A DNA stretch of 64,000 nucleotides from Oscillospiraceae bacterium. GTDB lineage: Bacteria; Bacillota; Clostridia; Oscillospirales; Oscillospiraceae. The position numbers and the translations under genes were made by a program. This document shows positions 1 to 8,256 of the stretch, in pieces; positions within the stretch are counted from its first letter, which is position 1; each line of letters starts with the position of its first letter. Below the pieces are notes generated by a model. It did not search any database. It saw only the letters and a program-made list of their open reading frames with translations, and had not been told where the DNA came from. The stretch lies in NCBI GenBank assembly GCA_024697625.1, contig JAILFJ010000113.1:1-64000 (forward strand), in the 5' to 3' direction.

Positions 1-315
1 TTGTCTATCAGTCTTATATATAGCCACAGCCTCTCTGAATGCTTCTGTGCCGGGAGCTGAAGCTGATTCTTTTCCTTCGAATATTCCAGCAATACTCCTG
101 ATTCGGTTTTGCAACCCCATCGGACTGCGGAATGATTCTGAAACTGTCATGCCGCGCCGAACTGCCAGCTCCCGCAGACGTTCAGACGCTATTTTTGCTG
201 CCTCCGTCCTCTTGAGCTGATGTTTCTTTTCATATAAATAGACATCCAACAGGACCACAGCTTTCTGAACATCAAAGGGCTTTCTATCAATAATCACATC
301 ATTGTCGATTGCCAT
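1..315 (-). CDS. Edge-truncated protein of unknown function, N-terminal 105 residues
   Basis: Reading leftwards from an ATG at 315, the frame stays open for 105 codons to the window edge, so only the N-terminus is visible. It begins MAIDNDVIIDRKPFD, is rich in Lys, Arg and Glu, and contains a SFRSPMGLQNRI stretch followed by GIFEG and an acidic/aromatic FREAVAIYK segment. From memory, this pattern (basic helix, SFR-x-x-x-G-x-Q-x-x, then a short FxxxVxxY end) resembles the N-terminal module of some HNH or restriction-associated proteins. I cannot confirm that. A weak AAGAAGG lies about 12 bases before the ATG. The palindrome at 409-424 lies in its putative promoter. Confidence 0.55.
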   Translation of the reverse strand, partial: MAIDNDVIIDRKPFDVQKAVVLLDVYLYEKKHQLKRTEAAKIASERLRELAVRRGMTVSESFRSPMGLQNRIRSIAGIFEGKESASAPGTEAFREAVAIYKTDRQ

Positions 316-408
316 AACACACCCAGCCCTTCTTCAAAATTGAAATACACCAAAAGGATTACGGTTTCTCTTTTCCAGATCATCTTCTTATGCCACATGC
401 AATATCAT

Positions 409-424
409 ACTCCTACATAGGAGT
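409..424. promoter_or_regulatory. Palindrome ACTCCTA-CA-TAGGAGT in a putative promoter spacer
   Basis: Two perfect 7-base arms are separated by 2 bases. On the minus strand, a TTATCA and a GATATT flank it at 17-base spacing, so the palindrome would fill the spacer of a promoter reading into the truncated gene at 1-315. MerR-family activators bind this way, but many repressors would also fit. Nothing else is seen between 316 and 493. Confidence 0.4.
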
Positions 425-493
425 GATAATGCTGTAAAAAATCCAATTCTCCGGCTGAAAAAGATACCTTGATCAAATATTATTCCACCGTTC

Positions 494-1567
494 CTACCAG
501 CGGTTCTCGACATACTCACAGAAGGCATAGAAATCCCTGATCCGGATGACGCTACCGTCGTCCAGCGTTACCGTACCGTTCCAGTTACCGTGGACCTGAT
601 GGCTGTGCATCCGCATTACCCCGACGTTCAGGTCGCTGTGGTGATCATAGAACGGCTCCATGGTGAGATTGAATCTCCCGTCCTCTGACAGAAAATGCCA
701 CGGCTTCATGTACTGATCCGGCTTTGGAAAAGTCTCCACGTCAACGGCCCCGATCTTGTGTGCCTTCCCGTCATAAAACACGCAGGTCTCCGTGGCGTTT
801 GACTCGTCTCCGATCCCCCAGGTAATCTCGAAACCGAAGAGATGCTTCTGACCGTCATTTCCCTGAACCCATCCGGAACCGTTTCCCCAGTACCAGACAA
901 GCGAATACGGTGTACACACTCTGCCCCAGTCCAGCACGCAGAAGCTGTCGGGCTTCTCAAAGCGCCATTGATCGCTGCCGTTGGTAACCGTCCCCTCACA
1001 GGGCATGCAGTTCTGCTTCGTAGTCATGAAGTAGCGGTCCGGAAACCCCTCAAACGGCAGTACCGTCGTGATATTCTCCAGTCCGGGCATGATCTCCATG
1101 ACGATTTCGGCACGCAGATCTCCGTTCGTATAGCGCAGCGTACGGCGTTCCGCTCCGGTATTTGCCTCAAAAAATGCTTTACCGACGCGGAAACCCACAT
1201 AGTTGGGAACGTCTCCTCTGGCCGGGAGGATGTATCTGTCCTTTCCGCCCACAAACGGAGCCATGTCCGAAACCAGCGTCTTTCCCGCTCTCAGATCGAC
1301 AAGTGTGACAGAGGCATAGCCGCCGAGAGAAATGTTGGCAAAGCTGATCTGAAGCATCAGCCGCCCGTCGGAGATCTGGTAGAAGTCCCATTCCTTCCGG
1401 CGCATCACATGTCTGACCCGGTCCCGGTCATACCGGAAAACATTCTTCCTTGCCCAGCCTTTCGCCAAAAGCGTGCCGTTTTCTGCCAGCAAAGGGGTGT
1501 TCTCAACATATTCTGTCTGCCGGCTCGGCTCTTTCCAATCCATGAAGCTTGAATAGGTCCTGTTCAT
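494..1567 (-). CDS. DUF2804 domain-containing protein
   Basis: A 357-residue soluble protein matching the DUF2804 family in length and in landmark segments: the KGWARKNVFRYDR region near the N-terminus, a long beta-rich core, WYWGNGSGW in the middle, and a C-terminal NVGVMRMHSHQVHGNWNG segment. No enzymatic function is known to me for this family. The start at 1567 is chosen because AAGGAG lies about 8 bases upstream. An in-frame ATG 25 codons earlier has no ribosome binding site and a low-complexity basic lead-in. The gene follows the histidine phosphatase in the same direction with a gap of about 70 bases, so they may be cotranscribed. Confidence 0.8.
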   Translation of the reverse strand: MNRTYSSFMDWKEPSRQTEYVENTPLLAENGTLLAKGWARKNVFRYDRDRVRHVMRRKEWDFYQISDGRLMLQISFANISLGGYASVTLVDLRAGKTLVSDMAPFVGGKDRYILPARGDVPNYVGFRVGKAFFEANTGAERRTLRYTNGDLRAEIVMEIMPGLENITTVLPFEGFPDRYFMTTKQNCMPCEGTVTNGSDQWRFEKPDSFCVLDWGRVCTPYSLVWYWGNGSGWVQGNDGQKHLFGFEITWGIGDESNATETCVFYDGKAHKIGAVDVETFPKPDQYMKPWHFLSEDGRFNLTMEPFYDHHSDLNVGVMRMHSHQVHGNWNGTVTLDDGSVIRIRDFYAFCEYVENRW

Positions 1568-1638
1568 CTTTATCCGCTCCTTTTGCCTTTGATTGCTCCG
1601 GTCCCTGCGTTTCAGCTCGGACCGGTGATCCTGTCTGG

Positions 1639-2205
1639 TCATGGGCCGATTTCCCGCGGGACTGAAAACTGACCTTCCCGATACTCTGTTACATAAACCG
1701 TACAGTTTCCGATATACTTTGACCAGTATCCCCCATGGGACTCAGGGGTGAGGTATTCCAGCATTCCTTTCATCGCGATGGCATGCGTAGACACCAGAAT
1801 GTTGACGTCTGTTCTGCATCTTGCTTCAAGGAATTCTCCGGCTCTCTTCACGACATTTGCCAGAGGTTCCATTCCGTCAGGAGCAGGGTGATTGACAAAA
1901 TCCCTGAAGAAAGAAATGACTTCCGGCGTCAGCGCATTCAACGCCATTCCCTCATACGGTCCGTAGTCCATCTCGATCAGTCTTTCGTCGATGACGGGTG
2001 CCAGAGCCGGTGCGATGATTGCCGCAGTCTGTACCGCTCTTTTCAGTGGGCTGGAGTAGACCCGGGAAAACGAGACCCCTCTCAGCCTTTCTCCTGCCTC
2101 CTGCGCCTGCAGTCTGCCGTTTTCGTTCAGGGGCCAGTCGCTTCTGCCCTGAAGGACCTGGCTGTTATTCAGTTCAGTCTGTCCATGTCTGATAAGATAA
2201 ATCAT
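1639..2205 (-). CDS. Histidine phosphatase family protein (phosphoglycerate mutase-like)
   Basis: A 188-residue member of the histidine phosphatase superfamily. The catalytic LIRHGQTELN motif is at residues 4-13 (RHG at 6-8), followed by PLNENGRLQAQ and SPLKRAVQTA, which carries the second catalytic Arg. STHAIAMKG near residue 142 supplies the second catalytic His. Length and architecture fit small phosphatases such as CobC/GpmB-like proteins; the substrate cannot be deduced. There is no Shine-Dalgarno sequence before the ATG, and a good promoter (2215-2243) ends only about 10 bases upstream, which suggests a leaderless mRNA. Confidence 0.85.
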   Translation of the reverse strand: MIYLIRHGQTELNNSQVLQGRSDWPLNENGRLQAQEAGERLRGVSFSRVYSSPLKRAVQTAAIIAPALAPVIDERLIEMDYGPYEGMALNALTPEVISFFRDFVNHPAPDGMEPLANVVKRAGEFLEARCRTDVNILVSTHAIAMKGMLEYLTPESHGGYWSKYIGNCTVYVTEYREGQFSVPREIGP

Positions 2206-2214
2206 AGTACATAA

Positions 2215-2243
2215 AGTATAGCACGGAGCTGCCGCGCATTCAA
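2215..2243 (-). promoter_or_regulatory. Promoter of the histidine phosphatase gene, apparently leaderless
   Basis: On the minus strand TTGAAT and TATACT are separated by 17 bases. Transcription would start around 2208-2209, only 3-4 bases from the ATG at 2205. No purine-rich ribosome binding site fits between them. Confidence 0.6.
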
Positions 2244-2297
2244 TTGGTTTTATGAAGGCCGGGCCTTTCAGAGGGGAGCTTTCCGGTTTTTAACGGC

Positions 2298-2326
2298 TTG
2301 TATACTCTGTCTGTTTTTGATATACT
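2298..2326 (+). promoter_or_regulatory. Putative promoter of the isochorismatase-family gene
   Basis: TTGTAT, a 17-base spacer and TATACT. This would leave a leader of about 120 bases before the ATG at 2452, which has a GGAGG 5 bases upstream. No riboswitch was recognised in the leader. Confidence 0.45.
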
Positions 2327-2451
2327 TTCTCTGATGTCACAGAGTGCAGTTGCTGCCCTGTCCGTACTGACAGGCCTCGGCAATTCTCCGGCGCTCTGAG
2401 AACGAACCGGAATCTGAATCCCGGAGAGATCATCTCTGCCCTGGAGGGACC

Positions 2452-3045
2452 ATGAAAGCTTTACTTGTCATCGACATGCAGAACGGGTTTCTGCACGCGT
2501 CCTCTCCCCTGTTTATTGCAGGAGCCCCGGCCACTGTTCCGGCCTGTCAGAAGGTCATCGACTTCTGCCGGAGCAGGAGCATCCCTGTTTTCTTTGTGAC
2601 ACGGCGGTATACGGAAGCAACCGTCGAGCGCTGCCGGTACGGGAAGTGGGCTTCCGGCGGAAAACCGCTCTCTCCCGGCTGTGCGGCAGAGATTTCCGCA
2701 GACATGCCGTTTTCCGTTCTTCCCGGAGACTATGAGCTTCTAAAGCCTAGATACTCCGCATTCTTTGCCACCGCACTGGATCTGATTCTCCGCCGCCTTC
2801 AGGTGGATGAGCTGATTCTGACCGGAACCACCACACCGAACTGTATCCGGGCGACCTGTGTCGACGGGCTCTCTCTGGACTATGAGATAACCGTTCTGTC
2901 AGACTGCACTTCTTCCGTCACGGAGGAGATCCAGCAGAGCAATCTGCGGGATATGGAGAATATCGGAGCCAGGATTCTGAGCTCCGACAGCTGGATGAGG
3001 GAGCAGCTTATTCAAAGCCCTGCTGTCTGCACCAGGTGTTCATGA
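2452..3045 (+). CDS. Isochorismatase family cysteine hydrolase
   Basis: A 197-residue cysteine hydrolase of the isochorismatase/nicotinamidase superfamily. The catalytic Asp is in LLVIDMQNGF (Asp8). The catalytic Lys is in LLKPRYSAFF near residue 99. The nucleophilic Cys is in the TGTTTPNCIRATC segment near residue 128, preceded by the usual cis-peptide region. Substrates of such proteins include nicotinamide, isochorismate and N-carbamoyl compounds, and none can be chosen from sequence alone. The 3' end overlaps the convergent SDR gene by 38 bases. Confidence 0.85.
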   Translation: MKALLVIDMQNGFLHASSPLFIAGAPATVPACQKVIDFCRSRSIPVFFVTRRYTEATVERCRYGKWASGGKPLSPGCAAEISADMPFSVLPGDYELLKPRYSAFFATALDLILRRLQVDELILTGTTTPNCIRATCVDGLSLDYEITVLSDCTSSVTEEIQQSNLRDMENIGARILSSDSWMREQLIQSPAVCTRCS

Positions 3046-3775
3046 CAAACTCTACCGGCAGGAACTTGACCAGTCTGACCTGGCGGCGCACGGGATGACC
3101 GAGGATCGACACCATTTTCTTCTTTTTCAGGTCTTTCATCGCCTGCTGGGCTACTTCCTCCGGGCCGTACCATCTGTCAACATAGCGGATATACCGGTCA
3201 TGCTGTGCCACGGCCTGAAATTCTGTTCTGATCCATCCGGGGCATACGCACATCACGTGGATTCCCTTTGGTCTCAGTTCTCTGCACAGGGCGCGTGAGA
3301 AGTTGAGAACATACGATTTGCTTGCGCCGTAAACGGTCTGATACGGCACCGGCTGCCATGCGGAGTTGGACCCCATATTGACGATGCTGTCCCCCTCCTT
3401 CATATACGGCAGGCAGACATGGCACATTCCTGTAAGCGCCAGCGAGTTTACGGTAGCGCTGGACAGCTGTTTTTCCAGATCCTTTTCTGTAAACGGGCCA
3501 AACACTCCGAATCCCGCTGCGTTGACCAGCAGCCGGATCTCGGGCTGTTCCTGCTCCAGCATCGTGCTGATCGTCTGCAGGGAGTTCAGGTCTGAAAGGT
3601 CCAGTATGACAGGCCGGACCGCTGTCCTGCACTTCTCCTTCAGCTCCTCCAGCCGCTCCCCTCTTCTGGCTATGACCCAGAGTTCATCCAGATTCTCCTG
3701 CCGGTCAACTGCGTATACAAACTCTCTCCCGATTCCGGCAGATGCTCCGGTTACGATTGCAATCTTCAATTTCAT
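3008..3775 (-). CDS. SDR family NAD(P)-dependent oxidoreductase
   Basis: A 255-residue classical short-chain dehydrogenase/reductase. The Rossmann motif TGASAGIG is at residues 9-16, NAAGFG at about 86-91, the catalytic Ser is in the NMGSNSAWQ segment and the Tyr/Lys pair in YGASK. The PGWIRTEF loop follows. An Arg-rich segment after the second beta strand (ARRGER) suggests NADP(H) preference. The C-terminal tail (RRQVRLVKFLPVEFV) resembles DltE/YqjQ-type SDRs, some of which are membrane-associated. The ATG overlaps the stop of a short upstream reading frame (3772-3849) by 4 bases. Confidence 0.85.
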   Translation of the reverse strand: MKLKIAIVTGASAGIGREFVYAVDRQENLDELWVIARRGERLEELKEKCRTAVRPVILDLSDLNSLQTISTMLEQEQPEIRLLVNAAGFGVFGPFTEKDLEKQLSSATVNSLALTGMCHVCLPYMKEGDSIVNMGSNSAWQPVPYQTVYGASKSYVLNFSRALCRELRPKGIHVMCVCPGWIRTEFQAVAQHDRYIRYVDRWYGPEEVAQQAMKDLKKKKMVSILGHPVRRQVRLVKFLPVEFVMNTWCRQQGFE

Positions 3776-3849
3776 TCTCCTCTCATTTCTGATCTGTGAC
3801 AGTCATGGTTTCCGCTCTGCGTCTGACTGGTTTTCACTTCCCCCTCCAT
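3772..3849 (-). CDS. Candidate short leader peptide coupled to the SDR gene
   Basis: A 25-codon frame with a strong AAAGGAGG 8 bases before the ATG at 3849. It ends in TGA overlapping the SDR start codon (ATGA). The predicted product starts MEGEVKTSQTQ, is hydrophilic, and has no recognisable domain. The coupling geometry is the main evidence. It could also be a chance frame carrying a displaced ribosome binding site. Confidence 0.3.
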   Translation of the reverse strand: MEGEVKTSQTQSGNHDCHRSEMRGE

Positions 3850-3948
3850 CTTCATGACCTCCTTTGACCGTTCCACGATACATCTGCCCGCCGGCTGATC
3901 ATCCGCGCGCGCACAGCATGATCTGCAGCCGAACCACCGCGATTGTGA

Positions 3949-3977
3949 TTGACTGCGGCGGCGGAAAGCATTATAAT
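3949..3977 (+). promoter_or_regulatory. Promoter of the DUF362 gene
   Basis: TTGACT, a 17-base GC-rich spacer, and TATAAT. Predicted transcription begins near 3984, about 70 bases before the start codon at 4056. Confidence 0.65.
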
Positions 3978-4055
3978 ATTTCATATCTGTAGAATGTCTG
4001 TCCCGGTTTCCGAGGGCAATACAGAACACTTTGATGCACAAGAAGGAGTAACACA

Positions 4056-5093
4056 ATGAGTAACAGCACCCCCATCCCCGGCAAAGACGGGAACCGCTAC
4101 ATTCCTTATGACGAGCGCACGGGCGAGAGCTCTGTGGTGTTTTTCACGCACGATCTTTCCGAAGCAGGTATGAAAAAGATTTACGACAGGGTTTCCTCGG
4201 TCCTCTGCGGCAAGATCGCCATCAAGCTGCATACCGGTGAAGCCGAGGGTCCGAATATCATTCCCCGTCCCTGGGTAAAGGAGCTGATCTCCTCCAGGCT
4301 GCCGGACGCCACGATCATCGAAACCAACACCTATTATGAAGGCAGCCGCTACACCACCGAGGCACATCGCAGGACCCTGGAGATCAACGGCTGGACCTTC
4401 TGCCCGGTGGACATCACGGACAGCGACGGCGTGGCAACCCTTCCGGTCAGAGGCGGCAAGTGGTTCTCCGAGATGCATGTCGGCAAATCCATGCTGGATT
4501 ATGACTCGCTTCTGGTTCTGACCCACTTCAAGGGTCATGTTATGGGCGGATTTGGCGGTTCGAATAAGAACATCGGCATCGGCTGTGCCGACGGCCGCAT
4601 CGGCAAGAAGGAAATCCATACATACCCCGGTCAGGATATGTGGAGTATCGCCGAAGAAGAACTGATGGAGCGCATCTCCGAGAGCACCAGAGCCACGATT
4701 GACTACTTTGCCCCCCATGTCTGCTATATCAATACCATGCGCAACATGTCCGTCGACTGCGACTGCGCCGGCCCGGGTGCCGAGCCTGTGGTCACGCCGG
4801 ACATCGGCATTGTTGCTTCGCTGGACATTCTTGCAGCCGACAATGCCTGCATGGACCTGATCTACTCGCTTCCCGGAGATGCGGGGAAAGCACTGATCGA
4901 ACGGGTGGAATCCCGTCACGGTCTGCGTCAGCTGAGCTATATGAAAGAACTCGGTATGGGCAACGACCGCTACACTCTGATTGATATCGACAACGGGGAC
5001 GCGGTCATCACAGCGGCCGAGGCCGTCAGTGGGATCAGTCCAGGCTGGAAACCGGATCGCTACAACACCTTCTGGGGTCGCAACAGGCACTGA
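4056..5093 (+). CDS. DUF362 domain-containing protein
   Basis: A 345-residue DUF362 protein. Characteristic segments are KIAIKLHTGEAEGPN, the long central part with LTHFKGHVMGGFGGSNKNIGIGC, and a C-terminal region with LDILAADNACMDLI. Many DUF362 proteins are fused to 4Fe-4S ferredoxin domains. This one has no CxxCxxC cluster motif, so it is the stand-alone form, and its biochemical role is unknown. AAGGAG lies 8 bases before the ATG. It is transcribed alone, and a large inverted repeat at 5183-5238 separates it from the convergent SGNH-like gene. Confidence 0.85.
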   Translation: MSNSTPIPGKDGNRYIPYDERTGESSVVFFTHDLSEAGMKKIYDRVSSVLCGKIAIKLHTGEAEGPNIIPRPWVKELISSRLPDATIIETNTYYEGSRYTTEAHRRTLEINGWTFCPVDITDSDGVATLPVRGGKWFSEMHVGKSMLDYDSLLVLTHFKGHVMGGFGGSNKNIGIGCADGRIGKKEIHTYPGQDMWSIAEEELMERISESTRATIDYFAPHVCYINTMRNMSVDCDCAGPGAEPVVTPDIGIVASLDILAADNACMDLIYSLPGDAGKALIERVESRHGLRQLSYMKELGMGNDRYTLIDIDNGDAVITAAEAVSGISPGWKPDRYNTFWGRNRH

Positions 5094-5182
5094 TACCGGG
5101 GCAAAGCCTCTGTGAAGCAGGACCGGAGGGTTTCTCCGGGCTCTGCCGCTGCGGACCTGTTTTCGGAAAGCGGGTTGAAACC

Positions 5183-5238
5183 ACAACACCTGCGGGCGTT
5201 TTACTGCAGAGATGCAGCAGAATGACCGCAGGTGTTGT
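5183..5238. terminator. Long inverted repeat with nested hairpin between convergent genes
   Basis: The perfect 13-base arms ACAACACCTGCGG (5183-5195) and CCGCAGGTGTTGT (5226-5238) enclose a small CTGCA-GAGA-TGCAG hairpin. It lies between the DUF362 gene and the oppositely oriented SGNH-like gene. There is no clear T-run on either strand, so intrinsic termination is possible but not certain. Confidence 0.45.
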
Positions 5239-5267
5239 ACTATTCTGTTCATAGGAGAGCCGCAATG

Positions 5268-6110
5268 TCACTGCACTGCATGATAACGCAGATACTGAAG
5301 AATCTGGTTCAGCCCGGCTGAGTTCAGCGTTCTCCCGTTCGCGGACGCGTATTCCGACATGAGTGCGCCGTTCTGGTCAAGGACCGTCGAGGTCGCATCG
5401 ACATAGAAGGCTCCCGTATCCTCGCAGGCACTGCGGATCCAGCCGTTGACCTCCCGGCAGCGTTCCGGCGTCACGCCGTCGCCCGCGCTGTAATCCGCCG
5501 TCACTGAGGTGAGCGGCAGGCAGAGGATCCATGTCTCCGGGCTGTTGCGGCGGATGTCGTTGATCAGCGTCTCGTATTTTCCGATGAAGACATACTGATC
5601 TTCCATGCCGATCCCGTCGTTTCCGACGGAGATGACCAGCACCTTCGGCTGTACGATCATCGCGGCATTGGCCGCAGTGATGATGGAACCGTCATTCGGA
5701 AAGACAATGCGGCTCTCGTCAATGTCCGCCACTGCCAGCACTCCGGTCGGCGTAGCCCACACCTGAGAGGTGGCTGTGCCGCCGTTCAGGATCCCGTAGT
5801 CACGCAGGCCGATCAGCGTACTGTCGCAGAGGAAGGTCAGTGAATCGATATATTCCTGGCCGGCGTCTCCGGTCTCCGGCAGAGACTTCAGCGTGCCGTC
5901 GCCCTCCTGTACAGGCCCTGTCACAGCATCCGCCGCCTCATCCGCCACAGTGGCGGAACGGTAGCTGCCGAGTGGCAGACCGCCGCGAAACTGCTCCTCC
6001 CTGCTGCGCGTAAACGCTGCAAAGAGCAGCCCAACGAAAACCGCCAGGAGGCACAGCACAATGCCGAATGCCCAGACGATATTCTTGATCGCGGTGAGTC
6101 TGCCTCTCAT
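5268..6110 (-). CDS. Membrane-anchored SGNH/GDSL-like protein, catalytic Asp/His motif altered
   Basis: A 280-residue protein with one N-terminal transmembrane helix (about residues 9-33), a low-complexity linker, and an SGNH-hydrolase-like domain. The nucleophile block is present as FLCDSTLIGL, and the Asn block as ISVGNDGIG. The final block, normally DGxHxN with the catalytic Asp and His, reads NGRTLNSAG, so both residues appear substituted. The extracytoplasmic domain may therefore bind rather than hydrolyse carbohydrate or lipid esters. It lies 16 bases downstream of the EF-G-like gene and is probably cotranscribed with it. Confidence 0.7.
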   Translation of the reverse strand: MRGRLTAIKNIVWAFGIVLCLLAVFVGLLFAAFTRSREEQFRGGLPLGSYRSATVADEAADAVTGPVQEGDGTLKSLPETGDAGQEYIDSLTFLCDSTLIGLRDYGILNGGTATSQVWATPTGVLAVADIDESRIVFPNDGSIITAANAAMIVQPKVLVISVGNDGIGMEDQYVFIGKYETLINDIRRNSPETWILCLPLTSVTADYSAGDGVTPERCREVNGWIRSACEDTGAFYVDATSTVLDQNGALMSEYASANGRTLNSAGLNQILQYLRYHAVQ

Positions 6111-6126
6111 ACTGCTTCAGTCCTTC

Positions 6127-8139
6127 TTACTCCTGCTCAGCCAGCGCCTTTGCCTCTTCGATGACCTTCTGCTGGACATTGCCGGGTGCTTCTTCATAAC
6201 GGATAAACTTGCAGGTGAAGGAGCCGCGTCCCTGGGTCATGGAGCGCAGATCGATGGTGTAGGAGCCCATCTCCGCCATCGGGACTTCGGCCTCGACAGT
6301 CTGCATTCCGTCTTCCGCGGTCATGCCGAGAACCGTGCCGCGGCGCTTGGAGCTGATATCGCTCATGATATCGCCGAGGTTTGCGTCGGGGATGGTGACC
6401 TGCAGAAGGCCGATCGGCTCAAGAATGGTCGGCTTGGCCTTGGGGATGCCGTCCTGATAGGCCAGTCTGGCCGCAGTCTGGAAGGCCATATCGTTGGAGT
6501 CGACCGGGTGATAGGATCCGTCGTAAAGCGTTGCCTTGAGGCCAACCAGAGGATAACCGGCGAGCACACCCTTGAGCACCGCATTGCGAAGGCCTTTTTC
6601 AACAGAGGGGAAGAAATTCTTCGGAACGGAGCCGCCGAAGACCTCTTCTGCGAAGATCATCTCGTCCTGCTCGTCCTGAGGCTCGAAGCGGATCCACACA
6701 TCGCCGAACTGGCCGGAACCGCCGGACTGCTTCTTGTGGCGGCCGTGGGCTTCCACCTTGCCCTTGATCTTCTCACGGTAGGCAACGCGGGCCGGAGCAA
6801 GCTCTGTCTCCACACCGAAGCGGCTCTTCAGCTTCGCGCAGAGCACGTCAACCTGGATGTCGCCCTGGCCGGAGATGACCATCTGATGGGTCTCGGCGTT
6901 GTTCACGAGGTTGAAGGAGATGTCTTCTTCGTTCAGCCTTGCAAGGCCTGTCGCGACCTTGTCGTCCTGGCCCTTGGTCTTCGGCGAGATCGCCATGGAA
7001 TAGCAGGGCTCGGGCATCTCGATGCCGGGGAGCTCGGACTCGTTCTTCGGATCGCATACGGTGTCGCCGGTCTTCCAGTCCATCTTGCCGATGGCGACAA
7101 TGTCGCCGCAGCAGGCGTCCTTGACCTCGACGGTTTTCTTGCCGCAGATGCTGTAGAGACGGCCGAGCTTGTCGGTGGAGGAGGCGCGCAGATTGCGCAG
7201 AGACAGGTCGGAAGTGACATTGCCCTTCATGACCTTGATGAAGCTGTACTTGCCGAACTGGTCGGAGACGGTCTTGAAGACAAAGGCCTGCACCGGGGCG
7301 GCAGGGTCAACACCCTCGGCCTCGGTCGGGTTCGGGATATAGTCGACGACGCCCTGCAGGAAGGCCTCTGTGCCGATGTTCTGCATGGCGGAGCTTGCAA
7401 ACACGGGAACGACGCTGCGGTCCTTCACACCGGCGCGGATGCCCGCGACCATATCGGCTTCTTCGAGTTCCATGGTCTCAAAGAACTTCTCCATGAGTTC
7501 CTCGGTGGCACCGGCAGCGGTCTCCATCAGCTCCATGCGGAGGTCCTCCGCCCTGCCTGCGTCGGCAGCGGGAACCGCACCCTTCGTGCTCTTCGCGCCG
7601 TTGGTCATGTAACACACATTGTGGACAAGGTCAATCACGCCCTTGCCGTCAGAAGTCGGGATGGTCACGGGCGCAACGATGCTGCCGTATTTTTCTCTGA
7701 GCGCATCCACAACTGCAAAATAGTCGCCGTGCTCCTCATCGCACTTGGAAATCACAAACGCAGTGGGCAGCTTGGCCTGCCGGAGATACTTCCAGCTGCG
7801 TTCGGCACCGACCGAAATCCCATCCTTGGCGGAGCACAGGATCACACCCGCTTCAACAGCGCGCAGGGAGCAGAGGACCTCGCCGACAAAGTCAAAATAA
7901 CCCGGGCAGTCCAGGACATTGACCTTGCAGCCGCCGAAATTCAGCGGGGCGACGGAGGTCGCAATGGTGATCTGGCGCTTGATCTCTTCCGGGTCATAGT
8001 CGCAGACTGTGTTTCCGTCGCTGACCTTGCCGAGCCGGTCAATCGCACCCGTTACGAAGAGCATGCTCTCCGCAAGGCTCGTCTTGCCGCTGTTTCCGTG
8101 CCCGAGGAGGGCGATGTTGCGAATGTTTTTACTTTCCAT
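6127..8139 (-). CDS. EF-G-like translational GTPase (elongation factor G paralogue)
   Basis: A 670-residue protein with EF-G domain order. The G domain has the P-loop GHGNSGKTS at residues 10-18, DCPGYFDF (G3) near residue 78, and SKCDEEH in place of the usual NKxD (G4). A domain-II barrel follows, then the domain IV region with GRHKKQSGGSGQFGDV, which is characteristic of EF-G. It is shorter than canonical EF-G (about 690) and its variant G4 is typical of the FusA2/EF-G-like branch, whose role is less clear than that of the ribosomal translocase. The start at 8139 has GAGAGGAAG upstream. An earlier in-frame ATG at 8247 would place the promoter inside the gene. Confidence 0.85.
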   Translation of the reverse strand: MESKNIRNIALLGHGNSGKTSLAESMLFVTGAIDRLGKVSDGNTVCDYDPEEIKRQITIATSVAPLNFGGCKVNVLDCPGYFDFVGEVLCSLRAVEAGVILCSAKDGISVGAERSWKYLRQAKLPTAFVISKCDEEHGDYFAVVDALREKYGSIVAPVTIPTSDGKGVIDLVHNVCYMTNGAKSTKGAVPAADAGRAEDLRMELMETAAGATEELMEKFFETMELEEADMVAGIRAGVKDRSVVPVFASSAMQNIGTEAFLQGVVDYIPNPTEAEGVDPAAPVQAFVFKTVSDQFGKYSFIKVMKGNVTSDLSLRNLRASSTDKLGRLYSICGKKTVEVKDACCGDIVAIGKMDWKTGDTVCDPKNESELPGIEMPEPCYSMAISPKTKGQDDKVATGLARLNEEDISFNLVNNAETHQMVISGQGDIQVDVLCAKLKSRFGVETELAPARVAYREKIKGKVEAHGRHKKQSGGSGQFGDVWIRFEPQDEQDEMIFAEEVFGGSVPKNFFPSVEKGLRNAVLKGVLAGYPLVGLKATLYDGSYHPVDSNDMAFQTAARLAYQDGIPKAKPTILEPIGLLQVTIPDANLGDIMSDISSKRRGTVLGMTAEDGMQTVEAEVPMAEMGSYTIDLRSMTQGRGSFTCKFIRYEEAPGNVQQKVIEEAKALAEQE

Positions 8140-8218
8140 GTTTTGCTTCCTCTCTGTCAGAATATGATAAAAAACTGCCTGTAAACTGATAAGAATACCA
8201 GAAAACGTCATTCGTGTT

Positions 8219-8247
8219 ATTTTACACGAAACAGGGATATTTGGCAA
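8219..8247 (-). promoter_or_regulatory. Promoter of the EF-G-like gene
   Basis: On the minus strand TTGCCA and TAAAAT are 17 bases apart. The -10 element lies inside a small inverted repeat (CGTGT/ACACG, 8213-8228) that could be an operator. Confidence 0.55.
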
Positions 8248-8256
8248 CAGTTATTT

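Noticed and set aside
6061..8184. Long plus-strand reading frame (707 codons) opposite the EF-G-like gene
   Set aside because: It mirrors the coding strand in a GC-rich gene and gives a His/Gly/Leu/Asp-rich product without domains. The minus-strand EF-G motifs, promoter and ribosome binding site are convincing.
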